Source: Cladorrhinum sp. PSN259 (lineage: Eukaryota > Ascomycota > Sordariomycetes > Sordariales > Podosporaceae). Taken from it: a stretch of DNA of 64,000 bases. The stretch's first letter is position 1. Each line of letters opens with the position of its first letter. Shown here in pieces: positions 1 through 13,279 of the stretch. Both the position numbers and the translations under genes were made by a program. The stretch is taken from positions 496,001-560,000 of the forward strand of contig MU867078.1 in NCBI GenBank assembly GCA_033725935.1. Reading direction: 5' to 3'. A model generated the notes under the pieces. It ran no database searches. It was not told where the DNA came from and worked only from the letters and a program-made list of their open reading frames with translations.

Positions 1-544
1 GGATTAAGCGACGAGGTTCGTTTATTTTATAATATTTTTGATGCTGTTGCCTTGATTGGTTATTGTTCAGGGACTGAGGTTAATGTCTTTTTTCTCTTAT
101 ACGCTTTTTCTCTTTGCTGAGTATTTTTTTTCAGCCTTTTTTTTTCGTTTCTCTTTTGAATGCATTGCAAGCTAGATATAGCCTGCCCTTGACTAGCTTA
201 GAAAAGCAAAATACCCCCAAACAAAAATGGTATTCGGATACGTACTCCTTTTCCTAGCCCGCTTGAGAGAGATATGTTACTTTACGTTTCCATTAAAATC
301 TTCTTCGATGCTTGAGAAACCATCACGTATGTATATGTAATTTTGATTGCTACATATTGCATAAACCAATATATAGCGTTGCTCAGATCCATCCCCTATC
401 GCGATCTTCAATAAAATAAAATAAAACGGCATCATCTTTTATTCTCATTCCTAATCCCAATCCAGGCCCTCGAACCGATCAGAGAACCTTCCTTAACCAC
501 CAACGACCAAAACAACTATCTAAGGCAGGAACAGCAACTAGATA
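1..544. other. Intergenic, 3' flank of the reductase gene
   Basis: No coding region is supportable here. The stretch is AT-rich with several T runs and contains the probable 3' UTR of the minus-strand reductase gene that ends at 545. I see no RNA gene or repeat in it. Confidence 0.6.
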
Positions 545-2082
545 TTAGACAGCCTTTGCAAACCCAACAGCCGCGACCTCTTCCTCAAGCGGCAGCACAT
601 TAGGAACGGGACCCAAGGGGGTAATGCTGTGCGGATTGATCTGCGTGTGAGAGCGGGTGTAATGGTTCTTGATGTGCAGGAAGTTGGTCGTGTCCTTGAA
701 TGCCGGATGGTTCCAGTAGAGGTTGCGCATCCACTTGTGGATGTGGGGGTATCCGGAGCGGATGTCGCGAAGGTTGCATTTGAAGTGTTGGACGTAGACG
801 GGCTTTGTTCCCGTTAGTATAATCATCTTGGTGTACACATATTGTGGTGGGTGGGATAAACAAACTCACATCAAACCTAATGATGGTCACAAACAGCCGG
901 ATGTCGACCTCGGTCAACCTCTCCCCGAACCAGTACGGGCCGCCGCCTGCAGCGCTGGAGGAGGCAAGATGCTCCTCCGCCCTGTCCAGCGCCCCGAACA
1001 GCAGCTTCACGTTCCGCTCGTAGGCTTCCTGGGTGGTCGCGAATCCGGACTTGTACACCCCGTTGTTGATGAGGTCGTACTGCCACTCGTGGGTTTCGTC
1101 GATCTGCTGCCTCAAGTCCTCGGGGTAGAGGTCCAATTTTCTGTACTTTTCTTCGATGAGGTCGTCAAACTATTTTTTGTTTTTATCATTAGTAAAACAT
1201 GTTTACACAACACACAACAGAAGAGGAAAAAAAGACATACCTCACTCTCCAGCATCCTCAAAATCTCCGAACTCTCATTATTGACAACCCTCCCCGAAAC
1301 CTTATCAAACAGCACCGGAACCGTAAACCTCCCCTCGTACTCTTTGTCCTGCTGGAAATAAACCTCCCTCAGGTGCGTAAACCCTTTGTGCTGTTCCACC
1401 GGAGCCGGAACCACATTCTCCCCGGCGGCATCCGTATCAGACTCGGCGGGGAACCTCCAACCCTGGGAACCCATGTGCCAGTGCACTGAGGAGAAGGAGA
1501 TGATGTCCTCCAGGCCCTTTAGTTTTCTGGCGATTATGGTGCGGGTTGCCTTTTTGCCGGGGAAAAAAAAAACACAATGTTAGTATATTCATATGAAAGA
1601 AAAGTAAAAAGGGGGGGAAGAGAAGAAAATTACCCAAGGACACGCGTAGCTGATGTAGAGGTGGTACCTCCCCTTCTCCGGGGGGAACTCTGCGCCAGGC
1701 TTCTTGGAGATGAAGTTCCTAAAGGAGGACTGTTGCCGCTTGAATTCCCCCGAGGGGTCGTTCGGTTTGACCCAGTGGGTGATGTCGGTGTTGTCCTTTT
1801 TTTGTTGTTGTTGGGCGGCCTGATATAACTTACTTAGCGAACTTTCATTTTCATTTCAAACTCTCATTATGCAGAGAGGATGAAACATACCATCTTGAAC
1901 GAGTTACTTGTGGTGATGGTGGTGGTGGTGGTGAAATATCGAGATGTTGTTTGTTGAAACCTACACACGACAACCCTTGAGGAAACTGATCGTGTTGTAA
2001 TGAGACGAGTTGAAATTGGTGATGATGATGATGTTGTTGCTGAGGTTGTGATAATAAATCCCCGACCAAAGACTGGAAGCAT
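545..2082 (-). CDS. ECM4: Glutathionyl-hydroquinone reductase (Xi/omega-like GST), mitochondrial-type leader
   Basis: This is an ECM4/GTO-type glutathione transferase. The family reduces S-glutathionyl-hydroquinones using glutathione. Five exons join in frame to 414 residues: 2082-1891, 1819-1634, 1549-1241, 1169-870 and 802-545. The thioredoxin-like half carries WVKPNDPSGEFKRQQSSFR, then the family active-site motif SYACPWATRT (predicted catalytic Cys124), then KGLEDIISFSSVHWHMGSQGW. The helical half carries YEGRFTVPVLFD, NNESSEILRM and the C-terminal part with RLFVTIIRFDPVYVQHFKCN. The first exon adds about 64 residues rich in Ser, Thr and Arg and almost free of acidic residues, which looks like a mitochondrial presequence. 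An in-frame ATG at 2106 is an alternative start. The family and splicing are clear; the targeting is inferred. Confidence 0.9.
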
Positions 2083-2106
2083 TCGATCACAACGTCTTAT
2101 ACTCAT

Positions 2107-2754
2107 CGAAGCCGGAAAGTGACAAGTCGGGGAGGGGTAACGTGCAAGTTCTTTTGTTATGTACCGGTCGCTGACTACTCACCTACCGCATGCTTGGTAA
2201 ACGGGTTCTGTAGTAATCCACTCATTAAGTCACACAACTAACCTATGGAATAGCGTCGTTTTTAAAGGCAAATGGATCATGGCTTATTAAGACCCCTTTC
2301 AGTAAACCCCTCTTTTTCTAACGATCCGGGTAAATCAACGTCATGGGATTTCCAATAATGAATCAGCACCCTCCAGTGCAATGTTTGGGCGTCTTTGTCA
2401 CCCTCTCCGTTTCCTCACAATTTCTTCTCAAATTTCAAAATCTTTTGATCCCATCATTTGAAATCCAGTACAGCATCTCCACAGTAAAACTCCTAGGGAC
2501 CCTCGATTTGGATGACTGATAAATAGTGACGTAATTCATCAATCTCCACTTTTCATCCATTCGCGACGCGATCAATAAGTTACTTGATGAGTAAGGACAT
2601 GTATTCCATTGTGTCGCTAACAAAAAGCATACTAATCTGCCAGTATTCTAGCCGCCAATTCATCTCAGCTGATCTTTGGATCAACTGTAAATAGAGAGAA
2701 AACCGAAAAGTCTATCCCATTCCCACTGCATAACATTCTGGCCTTGACTCAGAT
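2107..2754. other. Intergenic between E1 3' end and reductase promoter
   Basis: This is the reductase promoter together with the E1 3' UTR. No ORF with protein-like composition was found, and I see no repeat or RNA gene. Confidence 0.55.
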
Positions 2755-5700
2755 TTACCGAATCTTGGCCTTGATGTAGGGAACTTCCACATCCTCACCA
2801 TCCTGATCCTCAACAACAACCTCAAAAATAAGCTCGGTAAGATGATCAGGAATAGGCTTCTTGGTAACCAACTCAACCAAGTCGCTCAATTTCAACGGAA
2901 GCCTCTCATTCCGCTTAGCCGGCGGGAAGAAGGAAGCAAACAGAAGACTGACTCCCGAGCTCACCATCGACACCTCCAGGCCTCTAGAGGTGAAATCATC
3001 AATCAACTCCCTAAGCGTGATATTTTCAACCTCAAACCTATCCCAAATCTTGTCCAACGTCACCTTGCCGTTGGGACCAGTGTATTCCACCTTGGGGCTG
3101 GAAATCGGCTCACTGAACCCAAAGAAGGGAAGAGCCAGGTTGATAAACCCGTTCTTGTACTGCTCGATATCCGTATTGCCGTCGATAATCTTGTACAACT
3201 CCAAGATCACCAGGCCCGTGACCAGAGCTGTGGTTGTCGCAATGGCAGGAATAATCTTGCCTGCGATGAACTTGGTCTTGTGCCTGTCTGCCGGCTCAAT
3301 CTTGTAATTGTCGGCACGCAAGTTGCTGGCCGCAGTGATGAAGTCGATGTGGTAATTGGTATCATCATCCTTCTCAAACTCCACTGGTGTGAGCTTGAAG
3401 CCTGCCATGGACTTGGGATCAGGAAGCTCGTTAATCAAATTCTGCACCTCGGTTTCATCATCAAAAGCACCGCTGCCAGCATTCGGATCCTGTTTAGTGT
3501 TAGCCAGGTTGTTTCTCCTTCACGAGACTTATTATAAACTTACAGGGTCCTTGTCATCGGCCTGGATCTTGACCTTGGAATCAGGAGAGAAGTCAGGCAC
3601 GATCATGTTATCTAGAGCCTGGATATAATCCTGCTTTGTCTTGCCCTTGACGTTGATGTTGTAGTTGAATGCGTGGAGGTTGGTTGCCGCCTCAATAAAA
3701 GTAAAGTGGGTAGGATTGCTGGGATCGAACTTGAGCGGGTCGGGAGCCCGCTTGGGGCCTGACCAGAAGGGAGTTCCGGTAGAAGAGACGGAATCCTTGG
3801 GGAAGTTGTAGAGAAGCTGCTGAATGGCATTGTTATATTGCTTCTCAAACAGCATGCGAGCCCACTGAACGCAGTCCTCGAATGTTAGCGCCCGCTCATT
3901 CTTCAAGTAGTCCACAAGCATTTCAAGGGTGGGCTTCTCATTGCCAGCCTGCTTCAGAGTCGTGCCAAGGTAGTTGGGTTGCGTAAGATAGAGATTGGCC
4001 GTCTCGGCGGGCTTGACGAAAGAGCTCTCAAAGAGCTCACGAGCCCACGCAATCGTATGCTCAATCTTGTTGGGGAAACTCCTGAGCGTACACATGGGGA
4101 AAGACTGCTCAGGGGGATCTTGGGAGGAGGAGTAGGACTCGGTAATCTTGGGGAGGACCACTTGGGTATTACCCTTGGTGCCAAGAGTACCACTCTCAAG
4201 GAGGGGCTTGTGGAAGAAAACACATCTCCTGTCGACATAAGTTCTCGCCTCAACATTGTCAAGCGCGTTGGTGACGCCATCCAGATCGTTCCAAAAGTTC
4301 TCGTTGAAGATGTGCTCCGTCTCTTGGCCAACACGGTCCTTCAAGGAGACGATGTGACCGACCAGCTCAGGATTCATTGCTTCCACCGCCCTTGCCGCAC
4401 ACTCGCTCTTCATCTGACCAACGTTTTGAGGCCGGAAAAGGAACTGTCTGTTGAGGTTGCTCTTCTCGATTGAGTCATTGTCGGTCACAGTAATCTTGCC
4501 CTCAGGACCAGTTCCAAGACCAATCATTGCCCAGTTCTTGAGCATTTCGCAACCAATGGCACCAGCACCGACCAAAAACTGCTTGACGTTGGCAATCTTG
4601 TCCTGATACTCCTTTCCAAAGACAGCGATCTGACCATCATACCGAGATCCCAGAGGCTTGCACTGCTCCTCGCTACGAGTGGATGATGGAAGAGACTCGA
4701 GCGAGTCAAAGTACAAGAACTGCTGCAGAGGGTTGAACTTGCCCGACACAGCCTTCAATACCTCCTGAGCTACCAATCCACCAAAGAAGGCCGCAATGGG
4801 ATTAAGGTCGCCTGTCGCCTGGTAGCTCAGTTCCTTGAGCACCTTCTCATCGAACTCGACCTCGATTCCTTCGGTCTTGGCGAATGCCTTGGCTGAGTTA
4901 ATGATGACCAGAGCATCCTCGTCGTTCATCGGGCGGGGAAGGCGGCCGTGGGTTTCCTGGAAAGCATGCAGGGCCTGGAAGCCGATGTGAAGTTGTTGTG
5001 GACGATCCCACTTGGCGTAATCAGAAATGACAAACTCAGGCTCCTTCATAGCAGCAGAAATGGTCTTGAAGCTGACGAACTTGGGCATCTTGACTTGCTG
5101 ATATAGGCCTCCACCCTTGTATTCTCCGAGGCCAGACACATCGCCGATGGAGAATGTGTAGGGGCCCTTTACGGTGACCTTCCGGGGCTCACATCCGTTC
5201 AAGCCCTCCATCCCCTGAACTTCGGAAAATGTGACGTAGTCGCCATCCTCGAGTCCGTGCCGGGTCTCGTCAAGTGCCGACACGAGGCCAGTCTCATCAA
5301 TGTCGGCAACGATGCCATTAACAGGGTTCTCACCGCTCGAATCAAGGACTGTGAAGTTGTCACCGAAGTCGCAGAATACCGAGGCAAAAAGGCCGGCAGT
5401 TTCGGCAATGACAACAGAGATTCCCTTTTGGTGGCAGTAGTCACCGATTATAAGACGGGCGCTCAACGGAACGTTTGTGAGTACGACGACTTGGAACTTG
5501 TCAAACTGTGACAGGTCCTCGGTCAAGCTCGTAGAGCTGTGGATGTGCACGGGGGTGTATGCATTGAGCTCGGCGACACGTGGGGCGACAGCTTGGTCGC
5601 GAGGCTTGCCGACATCTTCTGGGCGGAGGAAGAAGTTGGATGATAGATCAGCGATGGCGGCTGGGGTCGGGTCGTAGAGGGTGAGGCTCTTGACACCAGC

Positions 5701-5868
5701 GAGCGCAATGTTCTTTGCGACCTCAACACCAATGCCCTTTTGTCCAACAATGAGCACGTTGGAGGCGCCCATGCGCTTCATTGCCTCGTGGCCGAGCACA
5801 TAGAGCTGTCTGCTGTAGAGGGACTCGTCGATCTCTGTTGTCCCCACGACCGACTCGTCCACCTGCAT
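2755..5868 (-). CDS. UBA1: Ubiquitin-activating enzyme E1
   Basis: E1 adenylates ubiquitin with ATP, holds it as a thioester on a cysteine and passes it to E2 enzymes, in cytosol and nucleus. Two exons (5868-3544 and 3489-2755) give 1019 residues, close to yeast Uba1 (about 1024). The inactive adenylation half starts at YSRQLYVLGHEAMKRM. The active adenylation half has the nucleotide fold LVGAGAIGCEMLKNWAMIG (about residues 431-450) followed by TDNDSIEKSNLNRQFLFR. The catalytic Cys is Cys593 in SFPMCTLRSFPNKIEHTI. The C-terminal ubiquitin-fold domain ends PYIKAKIR. The single intron restores the frame between DKDP and DPNAG. The ATG at 5868 matches the usual fungal N-terminus. An acceptor-like site about 40 bases upstream suggests a 5' leader intron, which might add a short N-terminus. 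Confidence 0.97.
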
Positions 5869-6793
5869 CCTGGTGACGAGGCCGACGTCTTCGGGGAGCT
5901 TCCTGTCCTATTCAGCGGCATTACATTAGCAAAACCATCCTCTTCTCGCCATCCCATCATGGGGCAACGGTCGGCGCAACACCAACAACGGCTGGGACAA
6001 GCGTACAGTCATGTTTCTTTTAAGGGAAATAGGCAGGTCCCCGTCGGATATTTTGCGTTTCCCCAGCTTGACAAGATTTCGTCAATGATCTATCTGTAGA
6101 TGTGGCGTTTGCTGAGGGGGTGGATAGTTGGGAAATGGGAAGTTTTGTTTGTTGGCGGTGCAAAAGGCAGCACTGGAGCCTGGCAGTTGCTGAAGGTTGA
6201 GGTTAGCCCCGCCAGCGAGCTCTCCTGCGGGGAACAGTGGCGTGGTTGGCTGAGCGCCCTGTGAGAGTGGAGGGGTAACGACGAATAACGTCAAGAGCAG
6301 GGAATATCAGAGTATTCTGTCGAATGGTGTCGCCTCTTCAACTGCTTTCAAAAGACAGATAGAGTAAAGTTTATTGTTCAAAGGAGAAGAAAAAAGAATC
6401 TAAATGGCGGAAATACTTTATGGTTTGCAAGTTCATGTTGGTCGTGATTTCTAAACATAACCATTGATGCACAGCTCTGACGTGCCGTGTGCCTAGCGGC
6501 AAGGTCCACTTTCTCCAGGTACCTTGACGTATCAATTAAGTGAGAAGGAACCTTTCTCCCCAGAACGTGATTCTTTGCTTAACTTCTGGCTTCCAAAGCT
6601 CCCGTGTCAACCACCCTTTTATTGAGGTGTCTAACCACACTTCATCACTTTCTTGGTCATCATTTAAGCCGAATTTGGTGTCTTCTATTAGAGGGCTTGT
6701 GTATGGAAGTACATAATAGCACGCCGTTTGAAATCAGATCCTGCAGATTTCGCCTCTCAACATCCTCGCCCCAGCTTAACTACGGTAGCTCGC
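5869..6793. promoter_or_regulatory. UBA1: E1 promoter/leader region and FKBP 3' flank
   Basis: On the minus strand a branch-like TGCTAATG and an acceptor (GACAG) lie just upstream of the E1 start, so the E1 transcript probably has an intron in its 5' leader. The rest, up to the FKBP stop at 6794, shows no coding sequence. Confidence 0.4.
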
Positions 6794-7391
6794 TCATTGC
6801 ACAGCTTTGAGGTAGACATCACTATTTCCTAATGTTAGCACGGTAGCCAAAACATCCCATCACCAAGTAGTCAGCCACTTCACTTACAATATCAAGTCCG
6901 CATTCGGTGGAATGTGGCCACGAAACCCACTATCACAATACACTGTCAGTATCCAATAATTCTTCCATCCAATCCCCCATTTCACAGCATTGGCTATTGT
7001 GCTTACTGTTCCCCATAGCCGTAGTCGCTGGTTATGTCCAGAGTTGCCTTCTCCCCCACTCTCATGTCAAGCACCGCCTCGTCCCAGCCTAGAGGATGAT
7101 GTCAGACCTGATCTGCTTGTTTTTCTCACTCATAGTCACTCACCTCTTATGAGCTTTCCGACTCCAATTTCGGTGGAAAAGTCCTCACGACCAACCGAAG
7201 AGTCAAACCTTCAAGACAACAATTGTCAGTAGAGAGCAAGGGCGAAAAGATAAAGGGCTGACTGACACCTCTCCCTTTCTGTCTGGCTTGTTTGTGTCTT
7301 TCAACCAGCCAGTGTATTCAATGACCACCTTCTGACCTCGAGCTGGTTGAGGTCCAGTCCCGGTGACATGGGTTGTCCTTGTCACTCCCAT
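6794..7391 (-). CDS. FPR1: FKBP12-type peptidyl-prolyl cis-trans isomerase
   Basis: FKBPs catalyse prolyl cis-trans isomerisation and bind FK506/rapamycin; FKBP12 is the cytosolic rapamycin receptor. Five short exons join in frame to 113 residues: 7391-7267, 7208-7144, 7088-7007, 6929-6888 and 6821-6794. The pocket residues of the family are visible: Tyr in VIEYTGWL, Phe-Asp in FDSSVGRE, Phe in DFSTEIG, Trp in LIRGWDEAV, Tyr in DYGYGEHG, HIPPNADL, and Phe in the last strand IFDVYL. The C-terminus is unusual: FDVYLKAVQ replaces the common FDVELL strand, with a last exon of only 28 bases. Exon 1 uses a GTCAGT donor, the only one that keeps the frame. An upstream open stretch lacks an ATG, so I start at 7391. 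Confidence 0.92.
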
Positions 7392-10300
7392 GCTGGATGT
7401 GGTAAGGGATGAGTAGGGTGGTAGTGAGGTATTCCAAGGGTATGGAAGCGAGAGTCTGAAGTGGAACCGCTTCCTGGGATAGTAACGTCCAGCAAGTGTT
7501 GCCAAAAGAAGAAAAAGAAGGTGTCTCGAAGGTGCTTTGTGGTCTGTTATGCTCAGAGAAGAGACTGAAAAGTGGAGTTGGTCAGGACAGAAGAAGCTCG
7601 AAGCAGCCAGAACACAGGAGCACTGGGTGAGGCCCTTTTATCTACATCCGGAACAGGCAGTTTGGCAAGGGGAACCTCTCTCCATCTTCCTCTGGACATG
7701 GCGGCCCTGTCTGTCGTCATTTCACAAAGACAGTCTAGAGGTAAAAAGGTAGGTACAAAGTACCTTGTTCGGAAACCACGGCCGGTACTTTGAACGGCAA
7801 TCTGGTGCTAAAACACGACAAGACTAGAAATGGACCGCAGAGCAACCAGAACTGCAAGGCAGATGCCCGTGCCGATCGATTCCCGTTTCCGTCCTCCCGC
7901 TCGACATCTCTGGATTAGCTCGGCCCTGCAATCTTAGTCTGTGGTTCCTGCGATGCCAGTGATGCCAGAGGGATCCGTAGTTAGTGGTGATATGGGATAG
8001 GGATGAGTTGGCCGGCGACTTGGTATGTAAAACCCCGGCCCCGGTTGGCTGCTTTCGGGTTGCCATTTGGATCAGCAAATGCAGTCATGCAGTCAGGGGA
8101 CTGGGTCAGTCAGGGCAAGATCTGGCGCGGGGCTATTCGTGGGGTGAGGGCCCGCGGTTTCGACTTTCCATGGCCGAATTTCGAGAAGCGAAATCTGTCC
8201 AGGCTGCAGGTTTCCACAGCTGTCCCTTCTTTTTTACCACGAAACATGCAAAATCCACCCATGCTCAACCAGGATCAGAACAATCCGCCACTCGCGCCCT
8301 TCGCTGCCATGCCTGCCAACAGGTCCACCGCATACTGCAGGATATATGTTTGATATTGCAGCTGTTTACCGGGAAAAGTCAAATGCGCTAGTGGTCACTC
8401 CAGATGCAAGATGGCTGCGGGCCACCGGCCACGGGCTTGACGCCGAGAACGGTCGAATTTGGAGACTGTGCCCGGTGGAACAAGGATGGCAGTCCTCTAG
8501 TGAAAAAAGGCCCGCTCGTATCACCAAACCGTTGCCGAACCTCCAACTGCCCCGCCTTGTGCACCGGCCTCATGAATCGGAGGTCCACGCCGGATGCCTT
8601 GCCAGTCTCATCCTCACACTCGAGCCAGTCTCTCGTGATTCATAGCATCGCCGAGAGACTCGACGAGACAAAACAGCCTAGATAACGTTAGACAAATGGG
8701 CAAAGCTAACCGCACTCTCGGGGCCTCAAGGAGACATTGAACCATAGATTCAGGGACGAACACTGAGTAGGATGATGGACCCTAGACCCCTAGGACCCTT
8801 CGGGCATCGGTCTCTATTCCCGTGTGCTTTCATGATCGCGAGATCTCCCGGCTCGATCATATCATGCACTTTCAAGCACACACAGCATGAACATGCAGTC
8901 GGCATCTAGCATGCAAAGGAACAAACCGCATACCGCGGTCGCCCAAAGAACGAGGCGTGGCTGCGGGATGGTTGGGCAGACATGGCTTGGGAAGAAATGG
9001 CAACCCAACATCTGGTGGGATTTCTCTGTCGTAACAGGACAGGGCAAGAGAACTTCGGTATGCAGGTGGAACATTTCCATCACATATCCCGCATGCAGCA
9101 GACATCAACTTCGCTGGCTAGCTGGTGCCAAGCTATTCGCCACCCCCATACCAGATCTTCCATCTGCCAATCCCCCTTTCCTTCCCGCCGGAGCGGGCAC
9201 CAGGAAGCCAGATTGACGAGATTGACGAGATGAACCATGGCTTTTACCCCACGTATCAAACCCTGTGGTTGACCAAACACTTTCTGGCAGCAGCTCATGA
9301 CGTAGCTCGACACCATCTCCGCAGCATCGCTCTTAGCCACCGCTGCTCGTTGCCAATAGCACTGCTTTCATGACTGGCTGACTACAGGACATTCGGGGGA
9401 TACGAAGACAGCCCAATGAGGAACGCGTGAGCGAGAATGAGCAATATCCTCGCATCTGCAAGGTGGCATGATAGTTGAGAGAGAGGAATTTATGCATTTT
9501 CAGGAAGAGAGGTATCCCGGGTTGTCTCGGCTGTGGTACTCCTGGGTTTCATCACGGGCGATGGCATCGATCTGCACGACCAACCCGCGGTAGGTTAGTA
9601 CCACACACATATCTGCGACAAACACCGAGTTCTTCATGCGAGATATATTGAGATTAGGCTAGGGGCCGGCCGAGTGTAAGGACACAACCTTACCACCATG
9701 CTGGGCAATTTAACCCCACGCGGTTGCCTCGCTTGACCCTGATGTCTCTTTTCTCTGTTTTTTCTGGGTAAGGTTAGGTGTATGTTCAATGTTCATTGTT
9801 CAATTTACTCTCACTCTTCTGCGGCCGAGGCTCTCGTCTTGATACCGAACCTTCGGCCGAACCCAGGTGAGCAATTTTGTTTCCAAGACCAGCCTGTTGT
9901 CCCTTTTCAGACGTCGGTAAAGAGGACTCGGGCCTCCGATAAAAGTTTCCCTTCGGCAGCGTACTTCAATGCTCGTCCATCATCATCACGTTGGATCTGG
10001 AAGTGTAGGCCTCGTACCTGCCACAAACCAAATTAGAAATCAGAGCGGTTAGCAACAGATCGGGAAGTGCCATCTACACGTTGCCATTGGCTGGCTTCTT
10101 ATTTCCCCTCTTTCCCTTGAGATCGAGATATTGATTGTGGAAGAAGAAGACAGAGAGCAGACAAACACGTGGAGTGTTTCGACTGGAGAGGTCAGGTGTG
10201 TGGTGGTGTTACAGTGTTCGCCAGGTCCTGTCGTTTCTTGATCCTGTGTCTTCCCGAACTTGGTACGAATATGCAGGGCACTGGAACAGAGGATCGACAC

Positions 10301-13249
10301 TGTGATATATGTATGGACCGCAGATAATGTCACCTCGTGGTGTGAAAGAATTACGGAACTTGCCTGCTTATGTATGCACTACCCACACAAACTCTAGAAG
10401 AGGAAAGGCAGCACGATGTTGATACGGAGCAGAGCCCGGTGCCGAACTGTACAGTAGAAAAAGTGCAGTTTTGATGTTGCCACACACGACTTCCTAATAC
10501 GAAATATTGGCATCCTCAATCAAAAGTATGCCCAACGCTTTTCGGTATGGATCGTCAATAGACGGCCGGGATGCTTCTCTCCGGGTTGATGACCACAATG
10601 CTGATGATGCTGTTGAGTAATATCGCCAAGTTTCTTTGTTTCTTCTTCGTGTGCACATCTGGTACCGGCTCCAAGCCTCCCTCGTTAGAGGAACACCAGC
10701 ATGGCCAAGTCAGACACGGCGGACAGTACTAGTCTACCTCTTGGTGGAGGGACTTATTCATGCCCGATCTTCACATCAAGAACGGATGCGGTCGATAGCA
10801 GGACCCTGCCCGGGATCGATGCGGCTCCTCGCTATCTATTCCACTGACAAACGCCATGTGCGGTGCTGGTCCGCAACACTTGGGGGCAGGTTTATACAAA
10901 ACTGGAAAAGGGGCCGTTTGGAGAGGGTCTGCTGTACCGTTTGGAGGAGGTCTAGACCGCCGCCACACAAAACCACAAAACCAGCCCGTTTGTCCAGATG
11001 TGAGATAGTACGAAAATACTGTGTATGGCTGACTTTGAGCCAACTTTTTTGAGGCAGAGAAGAAGGGTTGGGCCAGCTGATACTATCAGTTCATTTGATG
11101 TCTGGCAGATGGGTGATTTGACAAGTTTGGCAATCCGATGGCGGGCTCAATGACCGCTTGTTTGATGGCTTGGAGGAGGCGTAGAGATGCGTTGACACTG
11201 GGACTTACATTTGAAGAAGAGTGAGCTGCTGCACCATTTACATGTAGTCGAGTTAGAATTCAGGCTCTGGGTCTAGTTTTCAGCTTCAGAGAAAAGGGAG
11301 GGGTCCATAGTAGCAACCAAGATAAACCTGACCGTCGTCGAATTGATGTTAACAGATGTCAGGTTCGATGATGGATAGGTAGCCTGAGGTTGCTATCGTT
11401 CATAACATTGTGTTGATCAATAATCTTGCAGCTGATTGTGAACAACATCACATTGAACTGATGTAGCATGCCCCCTGGGCGGGAGCGACTTGAACTACTA
11501 CATAGCTCATGTAAGAGTTGAATTCTCTCACAATATTCCATAATAATCCGCAACTGCTGTTCAGGTCCGAGGGTACCTATTCTGTAGTTCAAAGTGTCTC
11601 TCAAGTACCAGTCAGTCCTATTACCAAACCGTCTCTGCTCTTTTGTGGTGCTAAGCGCCTCTTTTAAATACTTGCGTCGTATCCAACTTAGTCATTATGC
11701 TTTCGACGGTTTCTTTTTTCCCTTTTTTTCCTCCTATTTTTACCCTTTCGTCCCTTTTATCCCTTTTCCCCCTTTATCTTTCCCCGATGGTTGGTTGTCT
11801 TTACGCACCAGAACCGGATATAGGTATTCAACGTGCTTGCTTCATTCACAAGTGTCACAACTTGGGAACAAGACACAAATTGTCCAAGATCATGATACGA
11901 CTGACAACTAATTTCAAGGGGCAAATGATATACGGAATACATGTGCGTCATTCCCTTTTCCCTAAGAAAACACGGAAAATCACTTGGGTAAGACAGTTGA
12001 GCTTACTATCTATCTCGTGGCCATCTTGTTCATTTGATTAATATGTAAGGTTATGATGATGCTTTCCAGGCTATGTACCTATCAATACATTGTTTCTCGT
12101 TTAATTCTCTGGGTGAGAGTTATAGGTATATCTTAATATTTTGTTCGTCAGGCACATATACATATGTATATGGATTTTTTTTCTTTTTCTTTTCAAGTTT
12201 CCCAGGTTATTGGGCATTTTGGGAGTCATTGTGCCCTGTATGTACATACCTACCTACCTTATCTACTGATACTCACATACATACGCACACAGGCAATACC
12301 ATCCTCAAAAAAACTCCTGCTAAGACAGCCTCATGCACTTATTTATCGTAACTGGATCTCTCCTTCCTTCCAGTTGGGAAGCACTACATAGCTCCTTGAT
12401 GTAGTACGTTCGTCCAAAAAAAAAAAAAAAAAAAAAAGAAGTAGGTATAAACAAATGGAGTTTTACAATCCCTAACTTTTAGGATATTCCGCAAGGACAT
12501 CAAACCTTACCCTGCTTCTTTTTTGCGTTATAATAAAACATGGTATCAATCAACCATTGCGTGCCGCATCCTACCCTAATTAGTATCCTGCCAGTGTGCT
12601 GCGAGTGTACTCCGAGTGTAATTACTGCGAGTTTTCTGCGAAGTTTCAGCGAGATACCCGAGTGTGTGCCATCTTGATAGACAGAAAACCGGTCCAACAG
12701 CGGCCCGCTCAAAGCTCTTCACTTTTATATACAAACCATAAATATTTAGGGCGGGATATATAGGCCACCCAACCAAACTACCTATGTACTGTACCTGCAT
12801 ACATAATCTTTCTTTCACGTGTGATTCATTAATTAGTAGGTCGACTTTAGAGGCCTACTTTCGCTCGCTTAGGCTGCTTCTTTAATGATTCACGGAATGC
12901 AAATGATGTTCAGAGTGTGTCACTGGTCGCTTTTGTGGCCTCTTATTGTTTGGCCTGAATTTGCGGCCCTTTGTATGTACTGTACGTACATTTAAATGGC
13001 AAAGAGGTGTGTGTGTCTGTGTGTGCGAGTGAGTGTGTGTAAGATGGCCGGTGGATTGGGCCGGCCGTGGCCTTCCCGTGCCGCGGCCGCTTTCCCAGCC
13101 CATTTTTGGTAGATCATTTGATATAGAAGGAGGGGGAAAAGGTTCTGAAACGAAACATTTTGGGACTTTTTGACGTTTTTGGTATTTATATGTATTTGGA
13201 TGATTTCGGTGTTAAAGGGTATGAGATGCATGGGGGATGAGTTCAATGG

Positions 13250-13279
13250 GGAATGGAATGGAATGGAATGGAATGGAAA
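13250..13279. repeat. GGAAT pentanucleotide microsatellite
   Basis: About five to six consecutive GGAAT units, read directly. It lies in non-coding DNA, with a GT-rich stretch about 230 bases before it. Confidence 0.85.

Noticed and set aside
7392..7505. N-terminal extension of the FKBP as a targeting signal
   Set aside because: The open stretch begins at TTG and no ATG lies in it above 7391, so a targeted form is not supported.
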